A program made the translations under genes and the position numbers. From positions 1 through 64,000 of the forward strand of contig BQMO01000019.1 in NCBI GenBank assembly GCA_022180725.1: a stretch of 64,000 bases of DNA, in the 5' to 3' direction. Under the pieces are notes generated by a model. That model was not told the DNA's origin, did not search any database, and worked only from the letters and a program-made list of their open reading frames with translations. Position 1 is the first letter of the stretch; every line of letters starts with the position of its first letter. This stretch comes from Phycisphaerae bacterium (GTDB lineage: Bacteria > Planctomycetota > Phycisphaerae > Phycisphaerales > UBA1924). Shown in pieces: positions 26,662 through 36,700 of the stretch.

Positions 26662-28182
26662 ATGCGGCTCGACGCCCTGATCGCCGGGATGAGCATGCAC
26701 CATGTTGGCGGCATATCGCCGACGGGCGTGGTGATCTCCGCGCTGTGCGAGGACAGCCGCGCGGTGACGCCGGGGGCATTGTTCATTGCGCGACAGGGCG
26801 CGAAGACGGATGGGAAGACATTCGTGCGCGACGCGCTCGCGCGCGGGGCGGGAGCGATTCTGACCGACGACCCGGGGCTGGACGCGGGGGGTGTTCCGGT
26901 GTTCGTGGCGGAGAATGTCCGAGCCGAATCGGCACGACTCGCCGAGCGGTACTACGGCGGGCCGAGCCGCTCACTCTCGGTGCTCGGCGTGACCGGGACG
27001 AACGGCAAGACGACCACGACGAGCCTCGTGTGGCAGCTCCTCAACGGGGCGGGGCGGCGGTGCGGTCTGATCGGGACGGTGACAATCGATGACGGGGGCG
27101 GGGCACGGCGGGCCACGATGACGACGCCCCCCGCGTGCGAGACGAGCCGGGTGCTGGCGTCGATGGTGAGGCAAGGATGTGTCGCGGCGAGCATGGAGGT
27201 GTCCAGCCACGCGCTCGACCAGCGCCGATGTGACGCACTGCGCTTCCGGGTCGGGGTGTTCACGAACCTCACGGGCGACCACCTGGATTATCACGGGACG
27301 ATGGAGGCTTACGGGGCGGCCAAGGCGCGGCTGTTCGAGATGCTCCCTCCCGACGGCGTCGGCATCGTGAACTCGGACGACTCGTGGGGCGAACGCATGA
27401 TCCGGGCGAGCGCGGCCCCGGTGTGGACGTGCACGGCAACGGGCCGCCCGGGCGCCACGTGCGCCGTCGAGATGGTTTCGACGAACGCACGGGGCACGAG
27501 GCTCGTGCTGCGCGGGCCGTGGGGACGAATCGACGCCGACGTGCCGCTGATCGGGTCGTACAACGCGATGAACGTGCTTCAGGCCACGGCGGGGGCGCAC
27601 GCGCTGGGGCTGGAGGCCGGGGCGTTGGCTGCCGGCTTCGCACGGGTGACGGCCCCCCCGGGTCGGCTAGAGCGTGTGGGCGGGCCGGACGATGACGTGG
27701 CCGTGTACGTCGATTACGCGCACAGCGACGATTCGCTGCGGAACGTGCTTATCGCGGCCCGGGGGGCGCTCGCCGGCTCGGGGCGGCTGTGGGTGGTGTT
27801 CGGCTGCGGGGGCGACCGCGACCGAACGAAGCGCCCGCGGATGGGGCATGTCGCCAGCGACCTGGCCGATGTAGCGGTGGTCACCAGCGACAATCCGCGC
27901 CGGGAGCGCCCGGAGGCGATCATCGAGGAAGTTCTCGCGGGTGTGCGCGATGAGCGTCGTGGCGCAGTGATCGTCGAGGCGGATCGGGCGAGGGCGATTG
28001 ACCTGGCGGTGCGCGAGGCCGAGCCGGGCGATCTCGTCGTAATCGCGGGCAAGGGGCACGAGACCGAGCAGATTCTTCCCGACGGCGCGGGCGGGGTGCG
28101 GACGGTGCACTTTGATGATCGCGAAGTGGCGGGCGAGGCGCTGGCTCGCCGGCGGGCGGTCGCCCGCGCGGGGGCGGCATGA
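26662..28182 (+). CDS. murE: UDP-MurNAc-tripeptide synthetase, meso-DAP-adding
   Basis: MurE adds the third stem-peptide residue to UDP-MurNAc-L-Ala-D-Glu in the cytoplasm. The 506-residue protein has the three Mur-ligase domains. GVTGTNGKTTT at about 111-121 is the ATP loop, MEVSSHALDQRR near 179 and NLTGDHLDYHGT near 205 are substrate motifs, and HSDDSLRNVL follows. SDNPRRERP near 411 carries the DNPR tetrapeptide that binds meso-diaminopimelate, and AGKGHE near 470 completes that pocket, so the residue added is probably meso-DAP. GGAGG precedes ATG 26662 by 4 nt. It overlaps murF by 4 nt. Confidence 0.95.
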   Translation: MRLDALIAGMSMHHVGGISPTGVVISALCEDSRAVTPGALFIARQGAKTDGKTFVRDALARGAGAILTDDPGLDAGGVPVFVAENVRAESARLAERYYGGPSRSLSVLGVTGTNGKTTTTSLVWQLLNGAGRRCGLIGTVTIDDGGGARRATMTTPPACETSRVLASMVRQGCVAASMEVSSHALDQRRCDALRFRVGVFTNLTGDHLDYHGTMEAYGAAKARLFEMLPPDGVGIVNSDDSWGERMIRASAAPVWTCTATGRPGATCAVEMVSTNARGTRLVLRGPWGRIDADVPLIGSYNAMNVLQATAGAHALGLEAGALAAGFARVTAPPGRLERVGGPDDDVAVYVDYAHSDDSLRNVLIAARGALAGSGRLWVVFGCGGDRDRTKRPRMGHVASDLADVAVVTSDNPRRERPEAIIEEVLAGVRDERRGAVIVEADRARAIDLAVREAEPGDLVVIAGKGHETEQILPDGAGGVRTVHFDDREVAGEALARRRAVARAGAA

Positions 28183-29570
28183 GTTTCTGGACGCCCGAGG
28201 CGATCAAGGCGGCCGTCGCGGGGACGTACCTGGCGCGGGGTGAAGCCACGACCCTGAGCGGGGTGTCCATCGACTCGCGCACCGTGAAGCCGGGCGACCT
28301 GTTCGTGGCCTTGCGCGGCGCGACGACCGACGGGCACCGGTACCTGGGGCAGGCGCTGGCCTTGGGGGCGGCGATGGTGCTGGTGGAGGACCGAGCGGCG
28401 TGGGAAGCCGCGGGGGCGAGCGCCTGGGCCGTGCTGGTGCCCGACACCGGGGCGGCGCTGCTGCGCCTGGGGGCGGCGTACCGGCGGACGCTCGACATGA
28501 CGCGCGTGGTCGCGGTGGGCGGCTCGAACGGTAAGACGACGACCGTGCGGCTGATCCACGCGATGCTCTCGCGGTCGCTCCGTGGGACGCACTCGCCCAA
28601 AAGTTTCAACAACGCCGTGGGCGTGCCGCTCACGATCCTCGCGGCGAAACGGACGGATCAGTACCTGATCTGCGAAGTGGGAACGAACGCGCCGGGGGAG
28701 ATTGCGCCGCTGGCCCGGGCCGTGGAGCCGGACGTCGCGGTGATCACGAGCGTCGGTCGCGAGCACCTGGAAGGGCTGGGGTCGCTCGACGGGGTGCTGA
28801 AGGAAGAGGTGTCGCTGCTGACGGGGCTTCGGCGGGGTGGGTTGGCGATCCTGAACGCCGACGCCCCGGGGCTGGTCGAAGCGGCCCAGCCAATCGTGGC
28901 GGCCCAGGGGGGCACGATCCTGACCTTCGGCGAAGGGGCTGGGGCGGACCTGCGAGGAGGGGACATTCGCGCGGGGGTGGACGTCACGACGTTCATGCTC
29001 AACGAGCGGACGGCGATGCGGATGCCGCTCCTGGGGCGGCACAATGTGACCAACGCCTTGGCGGCCATCGGGGTGGCCCGGCGGCTGGGGGTGCCGCAGG
29101 GCGAGATCGAGCGTGGGCTGGCCGAGGCGGCGGGCCCCCCGATGCGCCTTGAGCGAAGCGAGATCGGGGGCGTGACGGTCATCAACGACGCGTACAACGC
29201 GAATCCCGAATCGATGCTCGCGGCGTTGGCATGGTTCGCAGCGGCGCCGGTCCCGGTGGGCACGCGCCGGGTCGTCGTGCTGGGTGACATGCTCGAACTC
29301 GGCGAGGCCGCCCCGGCGGCGCATGCGGAGATCGTTCGGGCCGCGACGACCTGCGCGGGCGTTGAGCGCGTCGTACTGGTCGGGCCGATGATGGGTGCGG
29401 CGGGGCGGGCGGAAGGTTCACTGAGGCTGCGCATGGTGGGGCCGCTGCGTGAGGGCGGGGCGGTCGAGGCGGCGTCGGAGTGTCGGCGGGGGGACTGGGT
29501 GCTCCTCAAAGGCTCGCGGGGGATGGAACTGGAACACGTGGCGGCGGCGCTGCGGGAGCGGGTGTCGTGA
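28179..29570 (+). CDS. murF: UDP-MurNAc-tripeptide:D-Ala-D-Ala ligase
   Basis: MurF adds D-Ala-D-Ala to complete the UDP-MurNAc-pentapeptide. The 463-residue product shows VSIDSRTVKPGDLFVAL near the start (Mur ligase N-domain), the ATP loop VGGSNGKTTTVRL near 111, SPKSFNNAVGVPL near 140, EVGTNAPGEI near 167, and INDAYNANPESM near 335, all characteristic of MurF. The length is normal. ATGA overlap with murE indicates coupled translation. mraY begins 24 nt after its stop. Confidence 0.95.
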   Translation: MSFWTPEAIKAAVAGTYLARGEATTLSGVSIDSRTVKPGDLFVALRGATTDGHRYLGQALALGAAMVLVEDRAAWEAAGASAWAVLVPDTGAALLRLGAAYRRTLDMTRVVAVGGSNGKTTTVRLIHAMLSRSLRGTHSPKSFNNAVGVPLTILAAKRTDQYLICEVGTNAPGEIAPLARAVEPDVAVITSVGREHLEGLGSLDGVLKEEVSLLTGLRRGGLAILNADAPGLVEAAQPIVAAQGGTILTFGEGAGADLRGGDIRAGVDVTTFMLNERTAMRMPLLGRHNVTNALAAIGVARRLGVPQGEIERGLAEAAGPPMRLERSEIGGVTVINDAYNANPESMLAALAWFAAAPVPVGTRRVVVLGDMLELGEAAPAAHAEIVRAATTCAGVERVVLVGPMMGAAGRAEGSLRLRMVGPLREGGAVEAASECRRGDWVLLKGSRGMELEHVAAALRERVS

Positions 29571-29593
29571 TGACCCGGACGATCGGCTAAGCC

Positions 29594-30760
29594 ATGTTCT
29601 ACCTGATCTTCGTCGAATGGCTGGGAGAATGGCTGCGGGAGCGCGGGTGGTACGGCCCGCTGGGCATCTTCGATCAGGTCCAGTTCCGCGCCCTGGCCGC
29701 CGCGGGGTTGTCCTTCCTGCTTGTCCTGCTCTTCGGCCGGCGGACGATCCGCTGGCTGGTGCGGATGAAGATCGGAGACAGCGGCGCAACCGACGCCGAG
29801 GCCCTGCGCGAGCACAACTCCTCGAAGGCCAACACCCCAACCATGGGCGGGCTGCTCATTGTCGGCGCCATCGCGGGGAGCACCTTCCTGCTGGCCGACC
29901 TCTCGCACTTCTACGTGTACATGGGGCTGGTGGTGCTCTTCTGGCTGGCGGCGGTGGGGGGGGTGGACGACTACCTGAAACTGACGGCCAAGTCGCGTGG
30001 CGGGGGCTCGCGGCAGGGTCTGTACGCCTGGGAGAAACTCATCTTCCAGTTGGGCATCGGGCTGCTGGTGGGGTGGTTCGTGTACGCCCGGGCCGAGGCT
30101 GGGGACGACGTGCGGCACGTCCTCAACCTCCCGTTCCAGAAGACCTACATGCGCGCGGGGCAACTCAACCCGTCGCTGATCTTTCTGGGGCCCGCGGCGT
30201 TCGTAGCCATCGCGACGCTCATGATCGCGGGCATGAGCAACGCCGTGAACATCACCGACGGCATGGACGGGCTGGCCGGGGGCGTCAGCGCCATTGTCGG
30301 CGTGGGCGTCTTTGTGCTCGCGATGATCGCGGGCGACCAGGGCACGGCCCAGATGCTTCTGGTGCCCTCCATCCCCGGGGCGGGTGAACTCGGCGTGCTC
30401 GCGGGGGCCACGGTGGGGGCGTGCCTGGGCTTCTTGTGGTGGAACTGTTCCCCCGCGCAGGTCTTCATGGGCGACACGGGCGCCCTCTCGCTGGGCGGGG
30501 TGATCGGGTACATCGCGGTCGTGACGCGGCAGGAGTTTCTCGTGCTCGTCATGAGCGGGGTCTTCCTGCTGGAGATCGGGTCGGTGGCGCTTCAGGTCGG
30601 GTACTTCAAGGTCAGCGGCGGGAAGCGGATCTTCCGCGTCGCGCCGTATCACCACCACCTGCACCTGGGCGGGTGGCCCGAGCCGCAGATCGTGGCGCGG
30701 CTGTGGATCGTCTCGGTCCTGCTGGTCGTGCTGGCCCTGGCGCTCATCAAGGTGCGGTGA
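29594..30760 (+). CDS. mraY: Phospho-MurNAc-pentapeptide transferase MraY
   Basis: MraY moves phospho-MurNAc-pentapeptide from UDP to undecaprenyl phosphate, giving lipid I in the inner membrane. The 388-residue polytopic protein has the family's motifs in order: KANTPTMGGLLIV near 76, GGVDDYLKLTAKSRGG near 118, MSNAVNITDGMDGLAGG near 214, CSPAQVFMGDTGALSLGG near 287, and YHHHLHLGGWPE near 352. The usual HHH is present. It is the last gene of this murE-murF-mraY block. The next gene runs the opposite way, one base after the stop, so murD, ftsW and murG are not contiguous. Confidence 0.96.
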   Translation: MFYLIFVEWLGEWLRERGWYGPLGIFDQVQFRALAAAGLSFLLVLLFGRRTIRWLVRMKIGDSGATDAEALREHNSSKANTPTMGGLLIVGAIAGSTFLLADLSHFYVYMGLVVLFWLAAVGGVDDYLKLTAKSRGGGSRQGLYAWEKLIFQLGIGLLVGWFVYARAEAGDDVRHVLNLPFQKTYMRAGQLNPSLIFLGPAAFVAIATLMIAGMSNAVNITDGMDGLAGGVSAIVGVGVFVLAMIAGDQGTAQMLLVPSIPGAGELGVLAGATVGACLGFLWWNCSPAQVFMGDTGALSLGGVIGYIAVVTRQEFLVLVMSGVFLLEIGSVALQVGYFKVSGGKRIFRVAPYHHHLHLGGWPEPQIVARLWIVSVLLVVLALALIKVR

Positions 30761-30761
30761 A

Positions 30762-32000
30762 TCACCGCGCGTCGGTGTTCGTGGCCGCGAGGAGCACCAC
30801 CGCCCGCCGCAGCACCACGCGGTCCTGGATCGGGCCGCTCGCGCCGGGTTCGATGGTGACGCGGAGTCGAGCGGCGGCGTCGCAGCGCAGGGGGACGTTG
30901 AACGCGGCCTCGGGGGCCTGCCCGTTGACGCGGGCGCGGGCGAGTTCGTGATCGTCGAGCGTAACGACGACCTCGCAATCGCCCCAGACGCGCGAGGCCG
31001 GGGGCATCTCGACGGCCATCGACAGACGCTCGGCCTTGGGGGGCAGGGTCCACTCGACGGCGAGCGGGCCGGGCAGGTCGATGTCGGCGGCGAAGAGCGT
31101 GGCCTGGGCGCGGTCGCCGAAGGCGATGGGCGGCGTCCAGCGACGATCGTGCGAAGGGACGACGGCGTGTGAGAGCGACGAGAGGGCGACGAGGCGCGCG
31201 GCATCGAAAAGCACGGCCCGAAGGTCGTGGCTTTCGACATGGGCGAGGCCCGCGGGCAGTTCGGTGTCGAGGCGCGGGGAGAACGTCGCGGCGCCGTCGG
31301 CGGCGACGTCGATGGCGCTCACGGCGATGGCCGTGCCGTCGGGAAGCCAGACCCACGAGCCGGCGGGGGGCCTGGGCGAGTTGGCGAGGCCGAGGCTGAC
31401 GACGCGGGCGCGGGGGATGGTCGAGGTGACGCCATCGGCTTCGAGGACGACGTCGGGTCCTACGGCGGCGACGAACCCGAGGGCGCGGTCGCCGTTGAGC
31501 AGGGCGACCGTGTCGGCGCTGGAAGGGCGCGGGGCGCTGGCGTTGTCGCGTTCGGGGAGAAGCACGATCGAGGCGACATCTTCGAGCGGGACGGAGACCG
31601 GGCCTAGTGCGGCGGAATCCCAGCGCACGCGGTCGGGCGAGGCGGGGCGATCGGGCCGGAGCGAGCCGGGAAGGATTTGGCCGTCAACCAGGCGGAGGGT
31701 GGGCGAGGGGCGCGGCTTGGGCGTGCTTGCGGAAGCAGCGGCGCCGAGCGTGGGGATGACGGCGACCACGTCGCGACGCGGGAAGGTGACGAGGCGGCCT
31801 GCTTCATCGCGGATGACGACGGCGGCGGGGGTGATTGAGACAAGGCGGCCTGCGTGCTGATGGAGGCCGGTATCGAGCACGAGGCGGGGAGAATCGGTCG
31901 GCGCGGAACGCGGGGGAGTTTGCGCGCGCGCAAAGGCCGCGCCGGCGAGCGTGAGGCCCGCGGCGAGCACGAATCGGCGTGTCGAACGTCCCTCCACCAC
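30762..32000 (-). CDS. Exported hypothetical protein of the Bat-like operon
   Basis: The 412-residue product starts VVEGRSTRRFVLAAGLTLAGAAFARAQ, an Arg-containing signal peptide; RRFVLAAG resembles a Tat signal but is not a clean twin-Arg consensus. The mature part has two similar beta-rich stretches (LVSITPAAVVIRDEAGRLVTF and LRLVDGQILPGSL...), then a C-terminal region resembling an NPCBM-like sugar-binding beta-sandwich (from about residue 260, with RAVLFDAARLVALSS and a late WGDCEVVVTLDD). That last assignment is tentative. Start candidates are GTG 32000 and GTG 31997; GGAG fits the latter at 7 nt. It is the last gene of the long reverse operon. Confidence 0.7.
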   Translation of the reverse strand: MVEGRSTRRFVLAAGLTLAGAAFARAQTPPRSAPTDSPRLVLDTGLHQHAGRLVSITPAAVVIRDEAGRLVTFPRRDVVAVIPTLGAAASASTPKPRPSPTLRLVDGQILPGSLRPDRPASPDRVRWDSAALGPVSVPLEDVASIVLLPERDNASAPRPSSADTVALLNGDRALGFVAAVGPDVVLEADGVTSTIPRARVVSLGLANSPRPPAGSWVWLPDGTAIAVSAIDVAADGAATFSPRLDTELPAGLAHVESHDLRAVLFDAARLVALSSLSHAVVPSHDRRWTPPIAFGDRAQATLFAADIDLPGPLAVEWTLPPKAERLSMAVEMPPASRVWGDCEVVVTLDDHELARARVNGQAPEAAFNVPLRCDAAARLRVTIEPGASGPIQDRVVLRRAVVLLAATNTDAR

Positions 32001-32031
32001 ACGGCTCCATACGCGGCCCGGGGCCACGCGG

Positions 32032-33117
32032 TTACTTCTGAAAGATCGGCAGGTATCGCTTGGGCATTTGCAGGACAATGAGGGCCATGGAGGTGCCGTA
32101 GTCGTCACCGGCGGAAATGTCGGCCCAGGTTCCGTCCGGACGCTGGTTTCGCAGCAGTTCGGCCCGGATGGCGGGCCACCAGGTGGCCCAGGCGTCGCCC
32201 CCGGCGAGGAAGGCGGCCTGCACGGCGTAGTAGTGCCCGTAGTAGTAGTGAATGGCCTGGGAATCGCCCCGCCCGGGCATCGCGTTCTGGAAGAGGTAGC
32301 CCAGCCCGGAGTCGATGGCGCGGTCCTTGTAGATGCCGGCGTACTGAAGGCTGGCGACACCCGCGGCCGAGCGGGGCCAGGCGCTCGGGCCCGCGGTGAT
32401 CTGGTAGCGGAAGCCCCCGTCGGGGTTCTGGCAGGCGCGAACGTAATCGACGGCCTTGTCAATGACGGTTCGGGGAACTTCAAGCCCCGCGTTGCGGGCA
32501 GAGCGCAGGGCCATGATCTGGCAGATGGTGACGGAGACGTCGGCGTCGAAGGGGACGGGGTTGTAGCGCCACCCGCCGTCGTCGTTCTGGCTGCCTTCGA
32601 TGAGGCGAACGGCGCGGAGAAGGGCCTGGTGAACGCGGTCGGACTTCTGGGTTTCGCCCCCGCCCTGCGTCATGCCGTAGACCTCGCCGAGAAAGAGCGT
32701 GGCGAAGCCGTGCCCGTACATGGGGCTGTTGGCGCTCGGGGTGGCGAGCAGCCCGTTCTCGTTGGAGTTACGGAGGACGTAATCCAGCCCGCGCGAGACC
32801 TGGTCGCCGTAGGCCCCGCGTCCGGGGAGGTTGCCGTCGGCCATGAAGGCCAGGCAGGCGAGCGAGGTGACGGCGACGGTGCGTCCGAACTGGTTCTCGC
32901 CGAAGGAGCCGTCGGGGTTCTGCATGCGGGCCAGGGCGGCCAGGCCACGGGCCACGGCGGCATCGACCTGAGGCGTGATCTCGTTCTCAAGGGGATTGTT
33001 CTCGGCGGAGGTGTTGGCCGGGGGCTGCGGAGGGAACCAGGCGGTGAGCGCGACGGGGCTGACCATGCCGGCCCAGACCTGGGCGCAGGCGGCGATGGCG
33101 AGCGGCGCGACGGTCAC
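32032..33117 (-). CDS. Alpha-toroid (squalene-cyclase-like repeat) exported protein
   Basis: The 361-residue protein repeats the QW-type motif of prenyltransferase/squalene oxidase alpha-alpha barrels: RMQNPDGSFGENQ, SQNDDGGWRYNP, CQNPDGGFRYQ and NQRPDGTWAD, spaced by helical hairpins. It lacks the DXDD motif of true squalene-hopene cyclases, so enzyme activity is not expected; such proteins are frequent in planctomycete Bat-like clusters. A hydrophobic N-terminus suggests export. GTG 33117 overlaps the previous stop (GTGA), with GGAGG 5 nt upstream. A related lipoprotein is encoded at 43404, at the other end of the operon. Confidence 0.85.
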   Translation of the reverse strand: MTVAPLAIAACAQVWAGMVSPVALTAWFPPQPPANTSAENNPLENEITPQVDAAVARGLAALARMQNPDGSFGENQFGRTVAVTSLACLAFMADGNLPGRGAYGDQVSRGLDYVLRNSNENGLLATPSANSPMYGHGFATLFLGEVYGMTQGGGETQKSDRVHQALLRAVRLIEGSQNDDGGWRYNPVPFDADVSVTICQIMALRSARNAGLEVPRTVIDKAVDYVRACQNPDGGFRYQITAGPSAWPRSAAGVASLQYAGIYKDRAIDSGLGYLFQNAMPGRGDSQAIHYYYGHYYAVQAAFLAGGDAWATWWPAIRAELLRNQRPDGTWADISAGDDYGTSMALIVLQMPKRYLPIFQK

Positions 33118-33770
33118 CGCGGCCTCCCCGTGGGCTTGGGCTCTTCGGCGAGGCGGCGGTAGTACTGCTCGGTCATCTGCTGGTACAACGAACTGAAGCG
33201 GTCGGAGAGGCCCTGCGTGAGCGCCTGGCGGACGTGCTCGGGGAGGTTGCCCCACGAGGCGGCGTCGGCGGCGCGGGGCGTGTTGAGCTGTCCATCCTGA
33301 CGCGGAACGCTGGGCGTGCCTCCTTGAGTGGAATCGGTGGGCGTGCTCCCGCTCTGCGAGGACTGTTGCTGCTGCTGCTGTGAGGATTGCTGCTGTTGCT
33401 GCTGCTGCTGGCGTTGACGCTGCTGGCGCGAACGGCTGCGCTGCTGCGCGTCGGCAATAAGCTTGTCGAGGTGCCGCAGCGTGTCCTCCTGGAGGCGTTG
33501 GGTGTCCAGCCCGGGGTCCTTCGCCTCGGCCAAGCGGCGGGACGATTCGTCCATGAGGACGACGGCCTTCTCAAACTCGTCGGTGATCTCGGCGGGGCTG
33601 AGCAGACGATCTCGCTCGCGCTGGGCCGCGTTCGGATCAGCCGGGGCGACTTCGCCGGGGCGACGCAGACCCAGGAGCACGTCAAGATCGGGCTCGGCGG
33701 GCGGGGGCGTCTGCGCGATCGCCGACGAAGCGGTGAACATTCCCAGGATGGCCTGCACGGTGCGCGTCAT
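33114..33770 (-). CDS. Secreted Gln-rich hypothetical protein
   Basis: The 218-residue product has a short signal peptide ending AIAQ, helical charged sequence (residues about 55-110), then a low-complexity segment of Arg, Gln and Ser (about 110-145) with long Gln runs, and a C-terminal helix ending RRLAEEPKPTGRPR. The Gln runs are coded by CAG repeats that could slip. I do not know its function; short Gln-rich proteins often stand next to DUF4175 genes in Planctomycetes. It overlaps the DUF4175 gene by 4 nt (ATGA) and the alpha-toroid gene by 4 nt (GTGA), so all three are coupled. Confidence 0.75.
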   Translation of the reverse strand: MTRTVQAILGMFTASSAIAQTPPPAEPDLDVLLGLRRPGEVAPADPNAAQRERDRLLSPAEITDEFEKAVVLMDESSRRLAEAKDPGLDTQRLQEDTLRHLDKLIADAQQRSRSRQQRQRQQQQQQQQSSQQQQQQSSQSGSTPTDSTQGGTPSVPRQDGQLNTPRAADAASWGNLPEHVRQALTQGLSDRFSSLYQQMTEQYYRRLAEEPKPTGRPR

Positions 33771-36700
33771 GGCGCGTCTCCGTCTTCGGGTGGCGGGGCG
33801 GGATCGAGGCGAACCGGGCCGCCGTCGTCGGGCGGTTGGCGCTCGTTGAGTTTTTCGAGCAGCGCCTTGGCTCGATTCGCGAGGTCGCGTTGGAGACTCC
33901 CGGCGGCCTGGAGGTGGGCCTCGAGGGCGGCGTCGCCAGCGTCGCCCAGGGCGCGGGTGAGTTCGGCGGCCTCGGCCTGGAGGGCGCGGAGGAGTTTCAG
34001 TTCGGCGATCGGCGGCACCAGGGGAGGTGGGCCGCCCCCGCCACCACCACCCCCGCCCCCGCCGCCATCGGAGCCTTCCTCTTCGCGGAACTCGGAGTCG
34101 CGGGGTTCCTCGGCGAGCGCGGCGAGGAGGGCTTGGAGCGTGCGCAGGGCGCTGGTCTGGTGGAAGCCGACGATGGCCGGGGCCTGCCCCTCGCGGAGCG
34201 GCCCGGCGGCGGAGGCCATGGCGGCGTCGAGCCGGTCGTGCGCGAAACTGAAGAGCACGGCGTCGGCGATGTCCTGCGTCTGCGAGCGCATCTGCGAGAG
34301 TTGCTCGCGGAGAACGAGTTGCTGATCGCCCAGCGCGCGGGCCTCGCTTCGCTGGCGGCGCGTGAGATCAAGCCCCACGAGCGGCTTGGTGCTCGCGAGC
34401 AGGCCCGCCTGCGCTTCGAGGGCTTCCTGGTAGGCCTTGCGGAGTTCGGCCCGCTTCTCGCGAGCCTCGCGGTCGGCGGATTGTTCTTCGAGTTTGCGGG
34501 CCTCCTCGAGGGCCTCGGCAAGTTTCGCGAGGCTGACGCGTTCGTGCCCGTCGGCGGCGGGGAAGTCGAGGCCGCGGAGAGAGGCGATCCCCAAGGCCTG
34601 GGCGTCGCCGGCGGCGCCGAGCAGTCCGAGGAGTTTGGCGACGCCCCGCGCGCCGGCCTCGGCCTTGTCGCGCACGCCCAGCGTGTTCTGATGCAGGGCG
34701 ATCATCCCACCGTCGAGATGGGCGGGAACTTGCCCGTTGGCCGCCTCGCCCAGCCGGGCGAGTTCGCGCTCCTGGGCCGTAATCAGCACGCGGATCGATT
34801 CGACGAGGTCCGCGAGGAGGCGACGCAACGCTTCTTCCTGCCGCGATTGGGCCTTGTCGAGTTCGGCGAGCATGTTCTCGAGGGCTTGCTCGGCCTGTGC
34901 TTGTAGGTCGTTGGCCTGCGCGGTCTGGTTCTTCTGGATCTGCTCCCCCGCGCGGCGTTGCGTGTCGCCGACCTGCTCGCGTTGGGCGCGGGCGGCGGCG
35001 GCCTGCATGGCATCCGCCTGGGCCGCGTCACCGGCACGCAGGTCGTTCGCCCGTTGCTGGAGCGTGTCGACGAGCGTGTCGGCGCGGCGGGCGGCGTCCT
35101 GCTGGCGCCGGGCGAGCCGCTCGAGGTCCTCGCGACGTGCCGGGGCGAGATTCTCCATCGGGGTGCCGCGAGTATCTTCTCCCGCGGCCTGGGTCTGGGA
35201 ACGCAGCAGACGCTGCTCGGTCAGCAGTTTCTCGATCTCGCGGCGGATCGCCCACGAGTCTTGCCCGCGGTCGAGGAGGTTCGCCAACGCCGAGAGTTCC
35301 GCTTCGACTTCGGCCTGGGCGCGGGCGGTGGCCTGTGCCGAGCCTTCACGGGCCTCGGGCGTCGCCCGGTCGGCGGCGAGTTCATCGAGCGCGCGCCGGG
35401 CGGCGTCGGATTGTTCGCCCGCGGCGTCGACGTGGTTCGCCGCGTCCTCGAGCAGGCCCGCCATCGCACGGTCCGTCAGATTGTTGCGTTCCACTCGCCG
35501 CGACAGCCGGCGAAGAACATCGCCCATGGGGGTCAGGCGCTGCCCGAGCGCCTGCTGCCCCTGCGCCTGCGCGGCGGCGGCGTCGGGATCGGTCGCGGCG
35601 GCGTCACGGCGGGACGCCAGTCGATCCTGATCGGACGCGAGGCGCTTGGCGGCTTCACGCACGCCGGAGAGTTCGGCCCGCACCTGCTCGACGAACTCGC
35701 TCTCGGCGATGATGCGCAGGCGTCGGATGTCGGATTCGCTCGGCGGGGCACTCTTCCAGGCCGACAGTACGTCGAGCGCGCGGGCACGCAGGCGAACTTC
35801 GTCGCCCGGGGACAAACCCAGCGGGGCCAAATCAACCACGGCGTTGGCGCGGAGGGTCAGCGTCGCGGCGGTCGGGGTGTCGGCAGGCACGGCCCGCGCG
35901 ATCTCGGCGGGGTCCGCCGTGGGTTCCGGCGCGGCGCCGGCGGAGTTGGCGGGCACGCGGGCGGGCTGGGCCGTCAGGGATGCCCAGGCAAGGGCGACGT
36001 CGTCGCGCCCTTCAGCCACGATCGGAATGACGGCGCTGGCGAGCACGGCCTCGTCGGCGGGGGGGTCGATCATGGCCGCGGACGCGGGGCGGTCGGGCAC
36101 GATCTCGAACCGGAACGCGATGTCATCGGTCGAGCGGATGCCGAACGAGTCGGTGAGGACAACGGGGATTCTCAACGAGGAGTCCGGCTGAATGGCGATC
36201 GTCCACGTACGGTCGGCGAACTCGGCGTTCAGGGAGGGTTCGCGTTCAAGCCCCGGCAGCGTCGCCGCGATCCAGTCACGCAGCGCCGCGGGATCGGGCG
36301 TGGGGAGGGGTTTATTGAGCGTGAAGGTCAGCCGGAGGCCCGACCCCGCGAGGATCGGGCCGATCGTGGCGCGTTCGTCGCGCCCGTGACCCAGATCGCG
36401 CGAGCCAAGGATGAATGTCGACGCGGTTCCGAGCAGCGGGCGGGCGTACTCGGGGGGCGAGATCGTGACCTCGGCGCCGACCAGCGCGGGCGGTTCGGCC
36501 AGCACGACGCGCCACGGTTCGGTTTCATCGTCCGTCGTCCGGTACGCGAACTCGAGGACCACGGCGGCGCCTCGGGCGGGGCCGACGAGCGAGGCAGTAT
36601 CAAGGAGGCGTTCGTAGAGCGTGCCGATGGCCGGCGGGGCGCCGCCCGGCTGGTCGATGGTGACGGTGCGCTGCTGGGAGGTCAGCAGCACGGAGCGCCA

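Noticed and set aside
33366..33420. CTG-rich repeat considered as a CRISPR or MITE
   Set aside because: It is a coding Gln tract in the correct frame, without spacers or terminal repeats.
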